The notes beneath the pieces are model-generated. The model did not search any database. It was not told where the DNA came from and worked only from the letters and a program-made list of their open reading frames with translations. A program made the translations under genes and the position numbers. A stretch of DNA of 64,000 bases from DATGKG01 sp963851325. Lineage in GTDB: Bacteria; Desulfobacterota; Binatia; Binatales; Binataceae. Positions 1 to 8,648 of the stretch are shown piece after piece. The stretch lies in assembly GCA_963851325.1 (NCBI GenBank), contig CAWKOR010000001.1, positions 3,596,001-3,660,000 on the forward strand. The letters are read 5' to 3'. Each line of letters starts with the position of its first letter. Positions within the stretch are counted from its first letter, which is position 1.

Positions 1-544
1 TCGTGAGGGTCTCGCGCTCGGCCTCCTCGCGCGTCGCATGCGCGGTATGCCCCTCCTGCCAGAGGAATTCCAGGGTGCGCAGGAACAGCCGCGTGCGCAT
101 TTCCCAGCGCACCACGTTGCACCATTGATTCACCATCATCGGCAGATCGCGATGCGAATGGATCCACTGCGCGAACATATGATTGATGATGGTTTCGCTG
201 GTCGGCCGCACGATCAGCGGCTCCTCCAGCAGCTTGCCGCCGCCGTGGGTGACGACCGCAACCTCGGGCGCGAAGCCCTCGACGTGCTGCGCTTCCTTTT
301 TGAGAAAGCTCTCCGGGATGAAGAGCGGAAAATACGCGTTGCGCGCGCCGGTCTTCTTGATGCGCCGGTCGAGCTCGTCGCGCAGCAGCTCCCAGATGCC
401 GAAGCCGTCGGGACGAAACACCATGCTGCCGCGCACCGGCGAATAATCCGCCAGCTCGGCGCGCAGGATGACGTCGTTGTACCATCCGGCGAAATCCTGG
501 CTGCGCGGGGTAACCTTTTTTTCGTTTTGCTTTTCTGCGGCCAT
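1..544 (-). CDS. proS: Prolyl-tRNA synthetase, N-terminal part (runs off window)
   Basis: This enzyme charges tRNA-Pro with proline in the cytoplasm. Reading leftward from the ATG at 544, the protein begins MAAEKQNEKKVTPRSQDFAG and continues with the class II catalytic core, including RPTSETIINHMFAQW (motif 1/2 area) and VRWEMRTRLFLRTLEF. The KVTPRSQDFAGWY opening is typical of the archaeal/eukaryotic-like (type 3) ProS found in some bacteria, not the longer E. coli type with an editing insertion. About 181 codons are present and the C-terminal part lies left of base 1. The family assignment is secure; the subtype is recalled from family knowledge. Confidence 0.93.
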   Translation of the reverse strand, partial: MAAEKQNEKKVTPRSQDFAGWYNDVILRAELADYSPVRGSMVFRPDGFGIWELLRDELDRRIKKTGARNAYFPLFIPESFLKKEAQHVEGFAPEVAVVTHGGGKLLEEPLIVRPTSETIINHMFAQWIHSHRDLPMMVNQWCNVVRWEMRTRLFLRTLEFLWQEGHTAHATREEAERETLT

Positions 545-659
545 CAGCTTGCGCGACGACTTGCACGTATCGTCAACTGGTCCAGTCTCCAGATATTATC
601 GATCCAAATCAACGCGCCAAATCAACGCGGAGAAACGCCTGCAATAAGGAGATCGATTG

Positions 660-1373
660 ATGAGGTTGAAACTCGCTGTCGCCGTGGCGTCGCTCTCCAT
701 CATCGCGCTGTGCGCGCTCCCGGTGCTCGCCGCCGAGTCCGTGCGGGTCATCGAGGTCAATGGCACCGGCGAAGCGCGCACCACGCCCGATGTCGCCAAT
801 CTGAGCCTGCAGGTCGAGACCCATGCTCCGACGGCGGAGGAATGCTCCAGCAAGAACGCGGCGCTCGCGCAAAAGGTCGTTCAGGCACTCAAGAGCAAGC
901 TGGCCGGAAAGGGGACCGTCGTAACGGGCGACTACTCGCTCAACCCCGAATACGGCGACAACACACCGCGCCAGAAACCCGTCATCACCGGGTATGCCGC
1001 GCAGAATACCATCACCGTCGAGACCACCGAGATGTCGCTGCTCGGCTCGCTCATCGATGGCGCTATCTCGGCGGGCGCCAACCGTATCAACTATCTCAAC
1101 TTCGGACTTCGCGACGACACCAAGGCGCGCCAGGACGCGATTGCCAGTGCCTCCAAGGATGCGCAGGCACAAGCGCAGGCGCTCGCAGCATCATTGAATG
1201 TGAAGCTGAAGCGGGTGGTGAGAGCATCGACGATTCCCGAGCGCGGACCCATCATGCCGATGGCGCGGATGGCGACCTCCTTTGCCAGTGGAGCATCGAA
1301 TGCGCCGACGCCGGTGGAGGCATCGCAGATAACGGTCAGCGCAACTGTGTCGCTGACCTACGAGATTGAGTAG
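660..1373 (+). CDS. SIMPL/DUF541 domain periplasmic protein
   Basis: A 237-aa exported protein. The ATG at 660 is preceded by AAGGAG at 646-651, which favours it over the in-frame TTG at 657. Residues 1-24 form a signal peptide with a charged start, a hydrophobic core (LAVAVASLSIIALCALPVLA) and cleavage near LAA-ES. The mature part matches the SIMPL (DUF541, BP26/OMP28) fold: an opening RVIEVNGTGEARTTPDVANL, then a helical pairing region, and a closing TVSATVSLTYEIE strand. SIMPL proteins are periplasmic or membrane-associated and form channel-like oligomers in some species, but their role here is not known. It is followed after 45 bp by the crotonase gene on the same strand. Confidence 0.88.
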   Translation: MRLKLAVAVASLSIIALCALPVLAAESVRVIEVNGTGEARTTPDVANLSLQVETHAPTAEECSSKNAALAQKVVQALKSKLAGKGTVVTGDYSLNPEYGDNTPRQKPVITGYAAQNTITVETTEMSLLGSLIDGAISAGANRINYLNFGLRDDTKARQDAIASASKDAQAQAQALAASLNVKLKRVVRASTIPERGPIMPMARMATSFASGASNAPTPVEASQITVSATVSLTYEIE

Positions 1374-1418
1374 ATCTCCAATGCCGCTATCAACCCGCTA
1401 TGAACCAAGGAGAACACC

Positions 1419-2288
1419 GTGAAGAATTTCGATCACATCATCTATGAAACTCCTGCCGAGCATGTCGCGAAAATCACTCTCAATCGTGTCGCGACGCGCA
1501 ATTCGCAAGACACCCACTTCCTCTACGAGCTCAACGAAGCGTTCGATCTTGCCTCGCAGGATGATCAGATCAAGGTGATCGTGCTGGCCGCCAACGGTCC
1601 GCATTTTTCATCCGGCCACGACTTGCGCGAACGCAACGGGGTCGAGAATCTGCGCAATCATAAGACGGTCGGGACCTGGTGCGGCTTTGGTTGCGCCGGC
1701 GCCGAGGCGCAAATGTCACGCGAGAAGGAGTTGTACATCGGCCTGTGCGAGCGATGGCGCAACATTCCCAAACCCACCATCGCCGCGGTGCAGGGGCGCT
1801 GCATCATGGGCGGCCTGATGCTCATCTGGCCGTGCGACATCATCATCGCCAGCGAGGACGCGCAGTTCGTCGACTATGCGACCAGCTTCGGCGTCAACGG
1901 GGTCGAATACCTAGCACATCCGTGGGAGATGGGCGCGCGCAAGGCCAAGGAATTTCTCTTCACCTGCGACTCGATGTCGGCGGCCGAGGCGCATCGTGTC
2001 GGCATGGTGAACCATGTGGTGCCGCTGGCGCAGTTGCAGGACTTCGCGCTCACGATGGCGAAGAAGATCGCGACCAAGCCGCTGTTCGCGCTGAAGCTGG
2101 CCAAGGAGTCGGTGAACGCGATGGAAGACGTGCAGGGCCGGGTCGCCGCGATGAATACCTCGTTCGCGATGCATCAGTTGGCGCATACCCACAACTTGAA
2201 GCTGTTCAACATGCTGATGGATCCGTCGGGGTTGCCGCCCGAAACCGCGAAGACCATCGGCCTGAATAGTGGCGCGAAGACCGAGTAG
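1419..2288 (+). CDS. Enoyl-CoA hydratase/isomerase family protein (crotonase)
   Basis: A 289-aa crotonase-fold protein with a GTG start preceded by AAGGAG at 1407-1412. The family usually hydrates or isomerises enoyl-CoA thioesters in fatty-acid or aromatic degradation. The first oxyanion-hole loop is visible as GPHFSSGHDLRE (about residues 59-70) and the second as AAVQGRCIMGGLMLIWPCDI (about residues 122-141). The C-terminal half, ending near NMLMDPSGLPPETAK, is the trimerisation helix region. Between the two loops is an insertion-like stretch rich in Gly and Cys (GTWCGFGCAGAEAQ). The substrate cannot be read from the sequence. Acyl-CoA dehydrogenases and MaoC hydratases elsewhere in the window suggest acyl-CoA catabolism. 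Confidence 0.9.
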   Translation: MKNFDHIIYETPAEHVAKITLNRVATRNSQDTHFLYELNEAFDLASQDDQIKVIVLAANGPHFSSGHDLRERNGVENLRNHKTVGTWCGFGCAGAEAQMSREKELYIGLCERWRNIPKPTIAAVQGRCIMGGLMLIWPCDIIIASEDAQFVDYATSFGVNGVEYLAHPWEMGARKAKEFLFTCDSMSAAEAHRVGMVNHVVPLAQLQDFALTMAKKIATKPLFALKLAKESVNAMEDVQGRVAAMNTSFAMHQLAHTHNLKLFNMLMDPSGLPPETAKTIGLNSGAKTE

Positions 2289-2348
2289 GAGCGGCATCGC
2301 ACCTGCGACCGTTCCCCTCGCATTCGAGATTGAGTAGCTTAACGACGG

Positions 2349-2876
2349 ATGCTGGGACCCGGCGACATCGCTCCGGATTTCGAACTGCCGTGCGCCATCA
2401 ACGGACGTTCCTCGACGATTCGGCTGCGCGACCTGCGCACCGATCTGATCGCGGTGTTTTTCTATCCGCGCGATTTTTCTTTCATCTGTCCGACCGAGGT
2501 AACGGGCTTCAATCAAGTGTTGCGGTCCTTCCAGGATGCGCGATGCTCGGTGGTCGGTATCAGCGTCGACACCGTCGAGAGTCATCTCAAATGGGCCGAG
2601 GAACTGGGCGGCATCGATTATCCGCTGCTCTCGGATGCCGGCGGCAAGGTCGCGCAATCATACGGCGTTTTCGACGAGAAGGAACAGGTTGCCATCCGCG
2701 CGACCTTCGTGATGCGCAAGGACCGCACGGTTATGCATGCGATCGCCTGTCCGCTCAACGTCGGCCGTAGTGTGAGTGACACGCTGCGCGTGGTGCAGGC
2801 GATCGGCACCGGACAAATGTGCCCGGCCGAATGGACGCCCGGAATGGAAACCGGACCGAGCGACCGCAAATTCTAG
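2349..2876 (+). CDS. Typical 2-Cys peroxiredoxin (AhpC/TSA family)
   Basis: A 175-aa thiol peroxidase that reduces hydrogen peroxide and organic peroxides. The peroxidatic cysteine is C47 in FYPRDFSFICPTE, and the resolving cysteine is C158 in GTGQMCPAEWTPG, so both residues of the typical Prx1/AhpC class are present. GISVDTVESHLKWAE and YPLLSDAGGKVAQSYGVF are standard family blocks. No dedicated AhpF-type reductase lies next to it, so reduction by a thioredoxin system is likely. It sits between a crotonase and an iron/manganese-transporter-like gene on the same strand, which is compatible with a stress or metal-related cluster but does not prove one. Confidence 0.93.
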   Translation: MLGPGDIAPDFELPCAINGRSSTIRLRDLRTDLIAVFFYPRDFSFICPTEVTGFNQVLRSFQDARCSVVGISVDTVESHLKWAEELGGIDYPLLSDAGGKVAQSYGVFDEKEQVAIRATFVMRKDRTVMHAIACPLNVGRSVSDTLRVVQAIGTGQMCPAEWTPGMETGPSDRKF

Positions 2877-2901
2877 GTGACTTCGCCGCGGGACAATTAA
2901 C

Positions 2902-3624
2902 TTGCCCATCGACCCTTCCGAGAAACGCAAAGTTTTCGAGCGGCTTTCCAATGTGCGCGAAATTGTCTTCGGCATGCAGGACGGCGTGCTGACCACCGCG
3001 GGCGTGCTATGCGGCCTGAGTGGCGCGGTCTCCGATCATAAACAGGTGGTGCTCGCCGCGCTGGCTTCCACCGCGGCCGGCGCGCTCTCGATGGGTGCGG
3101 GTGCGTACCTCGGGGCGCATGCCGAAACCGAAATCGTCAGCGCGGAACTCGAGCAGGCGCGCCGCGAGGCTGAGGCGCATCCTTACGTCATCCAGGAAAG
3201 CCTGCTGGAGCAACTTTCGAAGGAGGGCCTCAGCCGCGACTCGGCCTATCGCGTGGTCAAGCTGCTGAGTACGTCTCGAAATGTGCTCATCAATACCGCC
3301 GAGGAAAAAGTCTATGGCCTCGCGAGCGGTCTGCTGGCGAACCCGATCGCCGACGGCTTCGTGATGGGCGTCGCGTTTGTCGTCGGCGCACTGGTGCCGC
3401 TGCTCCCATACTTCTTCATCGAGGATGGCCACCGCGGGCTCGTAGCAGCTTTGGGAGCGACCGCAACTGTCCTGTTCATCGTCGGATACTTTGAAGGCGT
3501 GCTCGCGCATCGAGTACAACGGTGGCGCTCGGGACTGCGCTTTCTTACCATCGCCATGAGCGCAGCCGCGGCCGGCTACCTCATCGGATTGGCGATCTCA
3601 CCGCTCGGATCCGTGGCAGGCTAA
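2902..3624 (+). CDS. VIT1/CCC1-family membrane protein (putative Fe/Mn transporter)
   Basis: A 240-aa protein with a TTG start. The N-terminal block NVREIVFGMQDGVLTTAGVL matches the first segment of VIT1/CCC1 proteins, which export or sequester iron or manganese. Hydrophobic helices follow at about residues 45-70, 150-175, 180-200 and 210-235. The cytoplasmic stretch between the first and second helix pairs (about residues 75-135) is acidic and helical (HAETEIVSAELEQARREAEAHP), like the metal-binding domain of this family. It follows the peroxiredoxin by 25 bp, so linked metal and peroxide handling is a reasonable inference. The transported metal is not determinable. Confidence 0.82.
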   Translation: MPIDPSEKRKVFERLSNVREIVFGMQDGVLTTAGVLCGLSGAVSDHKQVVLAALASTAAGALSMGAGAYLGAHAETEIVSAELEQARREAEAHPYVIQESLLEQLSKEGLSRDSAYRVVKLLSTSRNVLINTAEEKVYGLASGLLANPIADGFVMGVAFVVGALVPLLPYFFIEDGHRGLVAALGATATVLFIVGYFEGVLAHRVQRWRSGLRFLTIAMSAAAAGYLIGLAISPLGSVAG

Positions 3625-3631
3625 CATCGTC

Positions 3632-3883
3632 GTGCATCGATATTCCTCGGTCTCCGCTTTTCTCGCGCACTATCAGGTGTTGCGAATAATTCCCGCGTCC
3701 TCGATGAGCGACGACGATCGCAATCGTCTCGCCGCAATGGAAAAATTGCTCGAGGTGTTGCGGCCCGAGGAGCGCGAGGCGATCGTCTCCGACGCGTCGG
3801 ATCCCGCCACCGTGCGCCATCGTGAACGCGCGTCGCTGCGATTGCGTCGCGAGCTGATGGCTCGTGGAGCCCTCGACGCCTGA
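3632..3883 (+). CDS. Small hypothetical protein
   Basis: An 83-aa charged, helical protein with a GTG start, placed 7 bp after the VIT1-like gene and 2 bp before the ABC permease gene, so it is probably co-transcribed with both. An alternative ATG inside the frame would give a protein beginning MSDDDRNRLAAMEKLLEVLR. I recognise no domain, transmembrane segment or metal motif. The EVLRPEEREAIVSDASDPATV region looks like a short helix-turn-helix-like bundle, but that is only an impression. Tight packing and an intact frame support it being real. Confidence 0.5.
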   Translation: MHRYSSVSAFLAHYQVLRIIPASSMSDDDRNRLAAMEKLLEVLRPEEREAIVSDASDPATVRHRERASLRLRRELMARGALDA

Positions 3884-3885
3884 CC

Positions 3886-4815
3886 ATGCTCGCCTATCTC
3901 CTTCGGCGGATTTTCTTCGGCGCATTCGTTCTGCTCGGCACCTCGCTTATCACCTTCGTGATCGCGTTCAAGGTTCCCACCGATCCCGCGGTCGCGATGG
4001 CGGGCGCCAAGGCTGACCCGCATACGCTCGCGACGATTCGTCACCAGCTCCATCTCGATGAGCCGATCTATGTCCAGTACGGCGACTATCTGGCGCGCGC
4101 ACTTCACGGCGATCTCGGCCGCTCCTACATCCGTCGTGAGAGCGTGACGCGGCTCATCGTATCTCGATTTCCGGCGACGGCGCTGCTTGCAGTTTGCGCG
4201 ATGACGCTCTCGCTGATCCTCGGAATCGCGATGGGACTGGTCGCCGCTGCGTACCGCGATACGGCGATCGACAACACCCTGCTGGTCGCGTCCCTCGCGA
4301 TGGTATCGATGCCGGTGTTCTGGCTCGGCACCATGTTGCTGATCGCGGCGAGTGCGTTTACTCGCAGCATTCCGCTGGGCGGGCTCGCGGGGTGGAAGAG
4401 CCTGATCCTGCCGACTATCACGCTCGCGCTCGGATCGGCGGGCTACTACTCGCGTATCCTGCACACCAATCTCGGCGATGCGATGGAGCAGGATTACGTT
4501 CGCACTGCGCGGGGCAAGGGACTCTCGCGCACTCGCGCGATGATGAAGCACGCGATGGCCAACGCGCTGTTGCCGCTGGTGACTCTCGCAGGTCTTGACC
4601 TCGCGGGGCTGCTGAGCGGCGTGGTGTTGACCGAAACCGTTTTCAACTGGCCGGGGCTCGGACGTCTCGCGTACGAGGCAGTGTTCAGCCTCGACATCCC
4701 GCTCATCATGGGCACGGTGCTGTTCTCCGCGTTCCTCATCGTGATCGCGAATCTGTTGGTGGACCTGATGTACGCCTACCTCGATCCACGCATCCGGCTG
4801 GAGCAAATAGGTTGA
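3886..4815 (+). CDS. Peptide-type ABC transporter permease (DppB/OppB family)
   Basis: A 309-aa inner-membrane permease with about six helices. The start MLAYLLRRIFFGAFVLLGTS is typical of DppB-like subunits, and an N-terminal periplasmic loop (about residues 30-95) ends in YGDYLARALHGDLGRSY. The EAA loop that docks with the ATPase is YVRTARGKGLSRTRAMMKHA (about residues 204-223), and the C-terminal part contains TETVFNWPGLGRLAYEAV. It overlaps the DppC-like gene by 4 bp, and that gene overlaps the substrate-binding lipoprotein. No ATP-binding subunit is encoded nearby, so the ATPases must come from elsewhere. Dipeptides, oligopeptides or nickel are possible substrates of this family. Confidence 0.93.
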   Translation: MLAYLLRRIFFGAFVLLGTSLITFVIAFKVPTDPAVAMAGAKADPHTLATIRHQLHLDEPIYVQYGDYLARALHGDLGRSYIRRESVTRLIVSRFPATALLAVCAMTLSLILGIAMGLVAAAYRDTAIDNTLLVASLAMVSMPVFWLGTMLLIAASAFTRSIPLGGLAGWKSLILPTITLALGSAGYYSRILHTNLGDAMEQDYVRTARGKGLSRTRAMMKHAMANALLPLVTLAGLDLAGLLSGVVLTETVFNWPGLGRLAYEAVFSLDIPLIMGTVLFSAFLIVIANLLVDLMYAYLDPRIRLEQIG

Positions 4816-5621
4816 AGGCGCGCGCCAACGCGATGGAGACTATCGGCGCGGCGATGGTCGCGAGCTTGATCCTGGTAGCACTGCTCGCACCGATTCTCGC
4901 GCCGCATGACCCCACTCGCGCGGTCGCCAACAGTTTCGGCGATCCGTGGCCACCATCCTGGAAGTTTCCCCTCGGTACCGATGCGCTCGGACGCGACATT
5001 CTCTCCCGAATCATTTACGGCGCGCGGATCTCGCTTGAGGTGGGAATTGCGGCAATGGTCGTCACTATGACGATCGGCGTCGCGATCGGGCTGAGCGCAG
5101 GATTTTTCGGCGGCCGCGTGGATTTCATCCTGATGCGCTTCACCGACGTCATGCTCACGTTCCCGGGATTGCTCCTCGCAATGGCGCTGGTGTCGGTGCT
5201 CGGCCCCAGCATCCGCAGCATCCTGATCGTGATCGGAATCGTCTCGTGGACATCGATCGCACGGGTGGTGCGCGCCGAGGCGCTGTCGATGTCGCAGCGC
5301 GATTTCGTGATGGCCGCACGCTCGTTAGGGGCACCGCCGCGGCGATTGATTGTGCGCCACGTGCTGCCCAACGTGGCGCCGACCATCATCGTGATGGCGG
5401 CGCTGGGAACCTCGGGCACCTTGCTCCTGGATGCGGCGCTGAGTTTCCTTGGCCTTGGAGTTCCGCCGCCAACCCCAAGCTGGGGACGCATGATTGAAGA
5501 AGCAACCATCTATTTTCGCGTCGCGCCGTGGCTGGCAACTTTCCCCGGCCTCGCGATCTTCTACGCAGTGTTGGGTTTCAATCTGCTCGGCTACGGCGTA
5601 CTGAGGCGGCGCGCACGATGA
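4812..5621 (+). CDS. Peptide-type ABC transporter permease (DppC/OppC family)
   Basis: A 269-aa permease with a TTG start that overlaps the stop of the DppB-like gene. The first helix is followed by a family-typical periplasmic segment: ILAPHDPTRAVAN, then FPLGTDALGRDILSRIIYGARISL. The EAA loop is DFVMAARSLGAPPRRLIVRH (about residues 166-185), and the end carries SFLGLGVPPPTPSWGRMI. It pairs with the preceding permease to form the transmembrane channel of a peptide or related importer. The stop overlaps the ATG of the substrate-binding protein (ATGA at 5618-5621), indicating translational coupling. Confidence 0.93.
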   Translation: MKARANAMETIGAAMVASLILVALLAPILAPHDPTRAVANSFGDPWPPSWKFPLGTDALGRDILSRIIYGARISLEVGIAAMVVTMTIGVAIGLSAGFFGGRVDFILMRFTDVMLTFPGLLLAMALVSVLGPSIRSILIVIGIVSWTSIARVVRAEALSMSQRDFVMAARSLGAPPRRLIVRHVLPNVAPTIIVMAALGTSGTLLLDAALSFLGLGVPPPTPSWGRMIEEATIYFRVAPWLATFPGLAIFYAVLGFNLLGYGVLRRRAR

Positions 5622-7219
5622 AGCGGGATCGATTGCTCGCCATCATTGTTGCGACGATGGTCGTTCTCACCGGCTGTCAATCCCACCGCGATAATTTCGG
5701 ATTTCCTCCGGGCGCGAAGGTGCTGCGACTCGCGAGCAATGACGACATTCCATCGCTCGATCCCGCCGCGGGATACGACACCGCGTCGTGGACCTACGAG
5801 CAGGCGATCTTCGACACCCTGCTGCGCTACGGCGATGCCGATGTGGAGCTGCATCCGAATTTAGCAACCGCATGGGAATCGTCGCCGGATGGAAGGACCT
5901 TCACTTTTCATATGCGCCACGATGGGCGCTTCAGCACCGGACGCGCGGTGACCGCCGACGATTTCAAATTCGGCATCGAGCGCGTGATCGATCCCGCGAC
6001 GCTCTCCAAGGGAATGGAGTACTACCAGGGAATCGTCGGCGCGGCGGATTTCGCAGCGCATCGCAAGCCGCACGTCGACGGTATCGAGGTGCCCGATCCT
6101 TATACGATCATCTTCCACTTAATCGGTCCCGATCCGATCTTTCCGCACAAGCTGTCGATGCCGTTCGCATCCGCGGTGCCTCGCGAAGTGGTCGAAAAAT
6201 GGGGTGAGGATTTTTCGAAGCACGTGGTCGGGAGCGGCGCGTTCAAGCTACGCGAATGGATCGGCGGGCAACGCCTGGTGCTGGACAAGAATCCGTATTA
6301 CTGGAAAGCGGCCCAGTCGCATCTGGACGGCATTGCGGATCAATTGGGCGTCAACGTCGAGCTGCAATGGCTCAAGTTCGAGTCCAGCGAAATCGACGTG
6401 CTCGAGGCGATCCCGCCGTCCGAATTTCCCTACGTAATGAAGACGCCCGAGCTGCGCGCGCTCACCCTCAACAAGTCGACCGTCACGACTTCGTATCTGG
6501 GAATGAATTGCCAAATGCCGCCGTTTGAGGACGTGCGGGTGCGCCAGGCGTTCAACTATGCGGTCAACAAGCAGAAGCTGATCGAGGTCATCAACGGACG
6601 CGGCATCGTGGCGCGCGGAGTGCTGCCGCCAAACCTGCCCGGCTATGATCCCACCGTGCACGGATACGACTACGATCCTGCCAAGGCGCGCGCGCTGCTC
6701 GAGGCGGCGCATTTTCCCCACGACCTCAAACCCGCGTTGTGGTTTCGCTCCGACCAAACCGGTGAGATGCTGGCGGAATCCATTCAGCAGGACCTCGCGC
6801 TGGTCGGCGTGAGCATTACGTTGAAGCCGGTCGCATGGGGTCCGCTGCTGGAAGCGATTCGTCAGCCGCACAACGTCGAGCTCTTCATGGGAGCCTGGGA
6901 GGCGGATTTCCCGGATCCGGAAAACTTTCTCAGCGTACTGCTGTCGCGCAAACAATGGGGTTCGAATAACGACACCTTCTACAGCAATCCCGAGGTGGAA
7001 AAGCTGCTCGACCAGGCGGCATTGGTGACCGATTTGAAGGAGCGCTACGCACTCTACGATCAGGCGCAGCGCATCATCATCGCGGACGCCCCGTGGGTGT
7101 TTCTCTACCATCCGGTGAGTTACGTGATGCGCAAACCGTGGGTCCATGACTTCATCATGAACCCGATGCGCCCGACTCGATTCGAACCGATCTGGCTCTC
7201 AGAGCGGACGATTCGCTAG
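5618..7219 (+). CDS. ABC transporter substrate-binding lipoprotein (family 5)
   Basis: A 533-aa extracytoplasmic solute-binding protein. The ATG at 5618 overlaps the upstream stop; the open frame extends to 5528, but that start would lie inside the permease gene. Residues 1-20 form a lipoprotein signal ending in the lipobox VLTGC, so the protein should be anchored in a membrane. The SBP_bac_5 fold is shown by SNDDIPSLDPAAGYDTASW, EQAIFDTLLRYG, DGRTFTFHMRHDGRFSTGRA and DVRVRQAFNYAVNKQKLIE. This family binds oligopeptides, dipeptides, nickel complexes or sugars. It ends convergently with the UPF0104 gene, overlapping it by 4 bp. Confidence 0.94.
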   Translation: MKRDRLLAIIVATMVVLTGCQSHRDNFGFPPGAKVLRLASNDDIPSLDPAAGYDTASWTYEQAIFDTLLRYGDADVELHPNLATAWESSPDGRTFTFHMRHDGRFSTGRAVTADDFKFGIERVIDPATLSKGMEYYQGIVGAADFAAHRKPHVDGIEVPDPYTIIFHLIGPDPIFPHKLSMPFASAVPREVVEKWGEDFSKHVVGSGAFKLREWIGGQRLVLDKNPYYWKAAQSHLDGIADQLGVNVELQWLKFESSEIDVLEAIPPSEFPYVMKTPELRALTLNKSTVTTSYLGMNCQMPPFEDVRVRQAFNYAVNKQKLIEVINGRGIVARGVLPPNLPGYDPTVHGYDYDPAKARALLEAAHFPHDLKPALWFRSDQTGEMLAESIQQDLALVGVSITLKPVAWGPLLEAIRQPHNVELFMGAWEADFPDPENFLSVLLSRKQWGSNNDTFYSNPEVEKLLDQAALVTDLKERYALYDQAQRIIIADAPWVFLYHPVSYVMRKPWVHDFIMNPMRPTRFEPIWLSERTIR

Positions 7220-8226
7220 TTCGCTTCCTCGAGCGCGGTAAGCTCGCGGCTCGCGCGCGGCAGGAAGAACAAGCCGATCACGCCGTTGCAGAACATGAAG
7301 GTGAAGTGCGCGGCGAGGCTGTAGGCGAGGATCTTCGCCTCGGGCGCGTTGCCGGAGAAGAACAACAGCCAGGCAGCCTGACTGGTGCCCAGATGCGCCA
7401 CCGCGATCGGCAGCGCCGCGGCAAGAAATACCAGCGGCAAGAACAGCATCAGCTTGATGAGCGGAATCGTGATCCCATACAGGGCGAGTGCGAAATATTG
7501 CGTGAGCACCGACGCGAGAAAGCTCGGCGCCTTGATGCCCAGGACGATCGCATAGTCGAGCGGGCGCGCCTTCAGGAAGGTACCCGCGATCGCTCCGCCG
7601 CGACTTTTGCTGATCCACTCATGCAGCGCGGGGTTGCGACGCGCCATCGCGAACAGTCCGATGATCGCGAAAAGCAGCAGCCATGCGATCACATAGGCGA
7701 CGCGAAGTATCTTGACGATTTCAATCTGCGCGGGCGCGCTAGGACGATAGAAGATTACCCCTAGAGTCGAAAAAAGAAACAGTTGGTAGACCTCGAGCAG
7801 CGCAATAAACAGGATCGAGCTGAGCGCCTCCAGCAACGGGATTTTGGCTTTGCGATAAAGATAGTATGCGACGCCGCCCTGCCCGAGATTGGTGTTGATG
7901 AGCGCGAGCAGGTACATGCTGGCGCGGATCGGAACGATGTCGCGAAAACGCATCGGCGCGTTGAAGCGTCGCACCACCCAGGTCAGGCACAGCGAATCGA
8001 TCATCCAGAAGAAAGCGGAGAAGGGCAGGAACACGGCGACGAACTCGAGCACCGGCGCCTGTTCCAGCGCGGCGCCGACCTTGGCCATTGGGATGCGCCA
8101 GAAAATCAGCGCGAAGATCGCGATGGTGCCTACATATGGTAGGGCTTTTTTCCAAAGCGGCGTCGCGCGCTTCGATGGCGCCGGTTCCGTTGAAGGACCA
8201 GGTGCGGTAGCCGGTCCGGCGCTCAT
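7216..8226 (-). CDS. UPF0104/lysylphosphatidylglycerol-synthase-TM-like membrane protein
   Basis: A 336-aa integral membrane protein with eight or nine predicted helices. The start used is the ATG at 8226 (MSAGPATAPG), which overlaps the stop of the upstream MaoC gene as ATGA; a longer frame reaches 8292. The arrangement LLALINTNLGQGGVAYYLYRKAKIPLLEALSSILF and a C-terminal FLAAALPIAVAHLGTSQAAWL-like segment resemble the transmembrane domain of MprF/AglD/UPF0104 proteins, a lipid flippase or glycosyltransferase-associated family. There is no soluble synthase domain. Coupling to two MaoC-like genes suggests lipid-related metabolism. The function is not established. Confidence 0.72.
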   Translation of the reverse strand: MSAGPATAPGPSTEPAPSKRATPLWKKALPYVGTIAIFALIFWRIPMAKVGAALEQAPVLEFVAVFLPFSAFFWMIDSLCLTWVVRRFNAPMRFRDIVPIRASMYLLALINTNLGQGGVAYYLYRKAKIPLLEALSSILFIALLEVYQLFLFSTLGVIFYRPSAPAQIEIVKILRVAYVIAWLLLFAIIGLFAMARRNPALHEWISKSRGGAIAGTFLKARPLDYAIVLGIKAPSFLASVLTQYFALALYGITIPLIKLMLFLPLVFLAAALPIAVAHLGTSQAAWLLFFSGNAPEAKILAYSLAAHFTFMFCNGVIGLFFLPRASRELTALEEAN

Positions 8227-8648
8227 CGTGGATCTTTCGGAACTCGCGCTGTTCCAATCAGGACACGCTCTCCGCGTTGATTCTCGGTCCACACTTCAAG
8301 CTGATGTTGCGGACCCTCGGCATCGGCGATGCGCGCGTGCATCGTCAGCGCATCGCCATAGAAAACCGGTTTGACGAGAGCGGCCTCGAGCCGGCCACCG
8401 TGCAGAAAGCCGACCCCGAACGAATCGACCAGGAAATTCGCCATCAATGCATAAGTCTGCTCACCGCCCGCAATCGGTGCGCGAAAGCCGGCCTTGCGCG
8501 CTGCCTCATCATCGGTGTGAATGTTCACCCGTGGCGTGCGACGCGGTGGAGATTCGACGCCCTCTTCGTAGGCTTCCGCGGCGTCGGCATCGAGGAGAAA
8601 CGGCTTCGACATAATTTCGCGTTCCAGATTCGGTGCGGCGCCGCTCAT
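8223..8648 (-). CDS. MaoC-like hydratase/dehydratase subunit
   Basis: A 141-aa hot-dog-fold protein. The pattern DEAARKAGFRAPIAGGEQTYALM corresponds to the hydratase-2 region, where GF..PIA.G is common in MaoC proteins that hydrate or dehydrate acyl-CoA thioesters. GALTMHARIADAEG and EVWTENQRGERVLIGTARV form the later strands. The expected catalytic Asp/His pair is not clear (HTDDEAARKAGF is the nearest candidate), so this may be one half of a heterodimer with the next gene. It overlaps both neighbours by 4 bp (ATGA), forming a three-gene operon. Confidence 0.8.
   Translation of the reverse strand: MSGAAPNLEREIMSKPFLLDADAAEAYEEGVESPPRRTPRVNIHTDDEAARKAGFRAPIAGGEQTYALMANFLVDSFGVGFLHGGRLEAALVKPVFYGDALTMHARIADAEGPQHQLEVWTENQRGERVLIGTARVPKDPR

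Noticed and set aside
38..1369. Long plus-strand frame over proS and the SIMPL gene
   Set aside because: It lies opposite or out of frame with two clearly recognisable genes and has no coherent domain.
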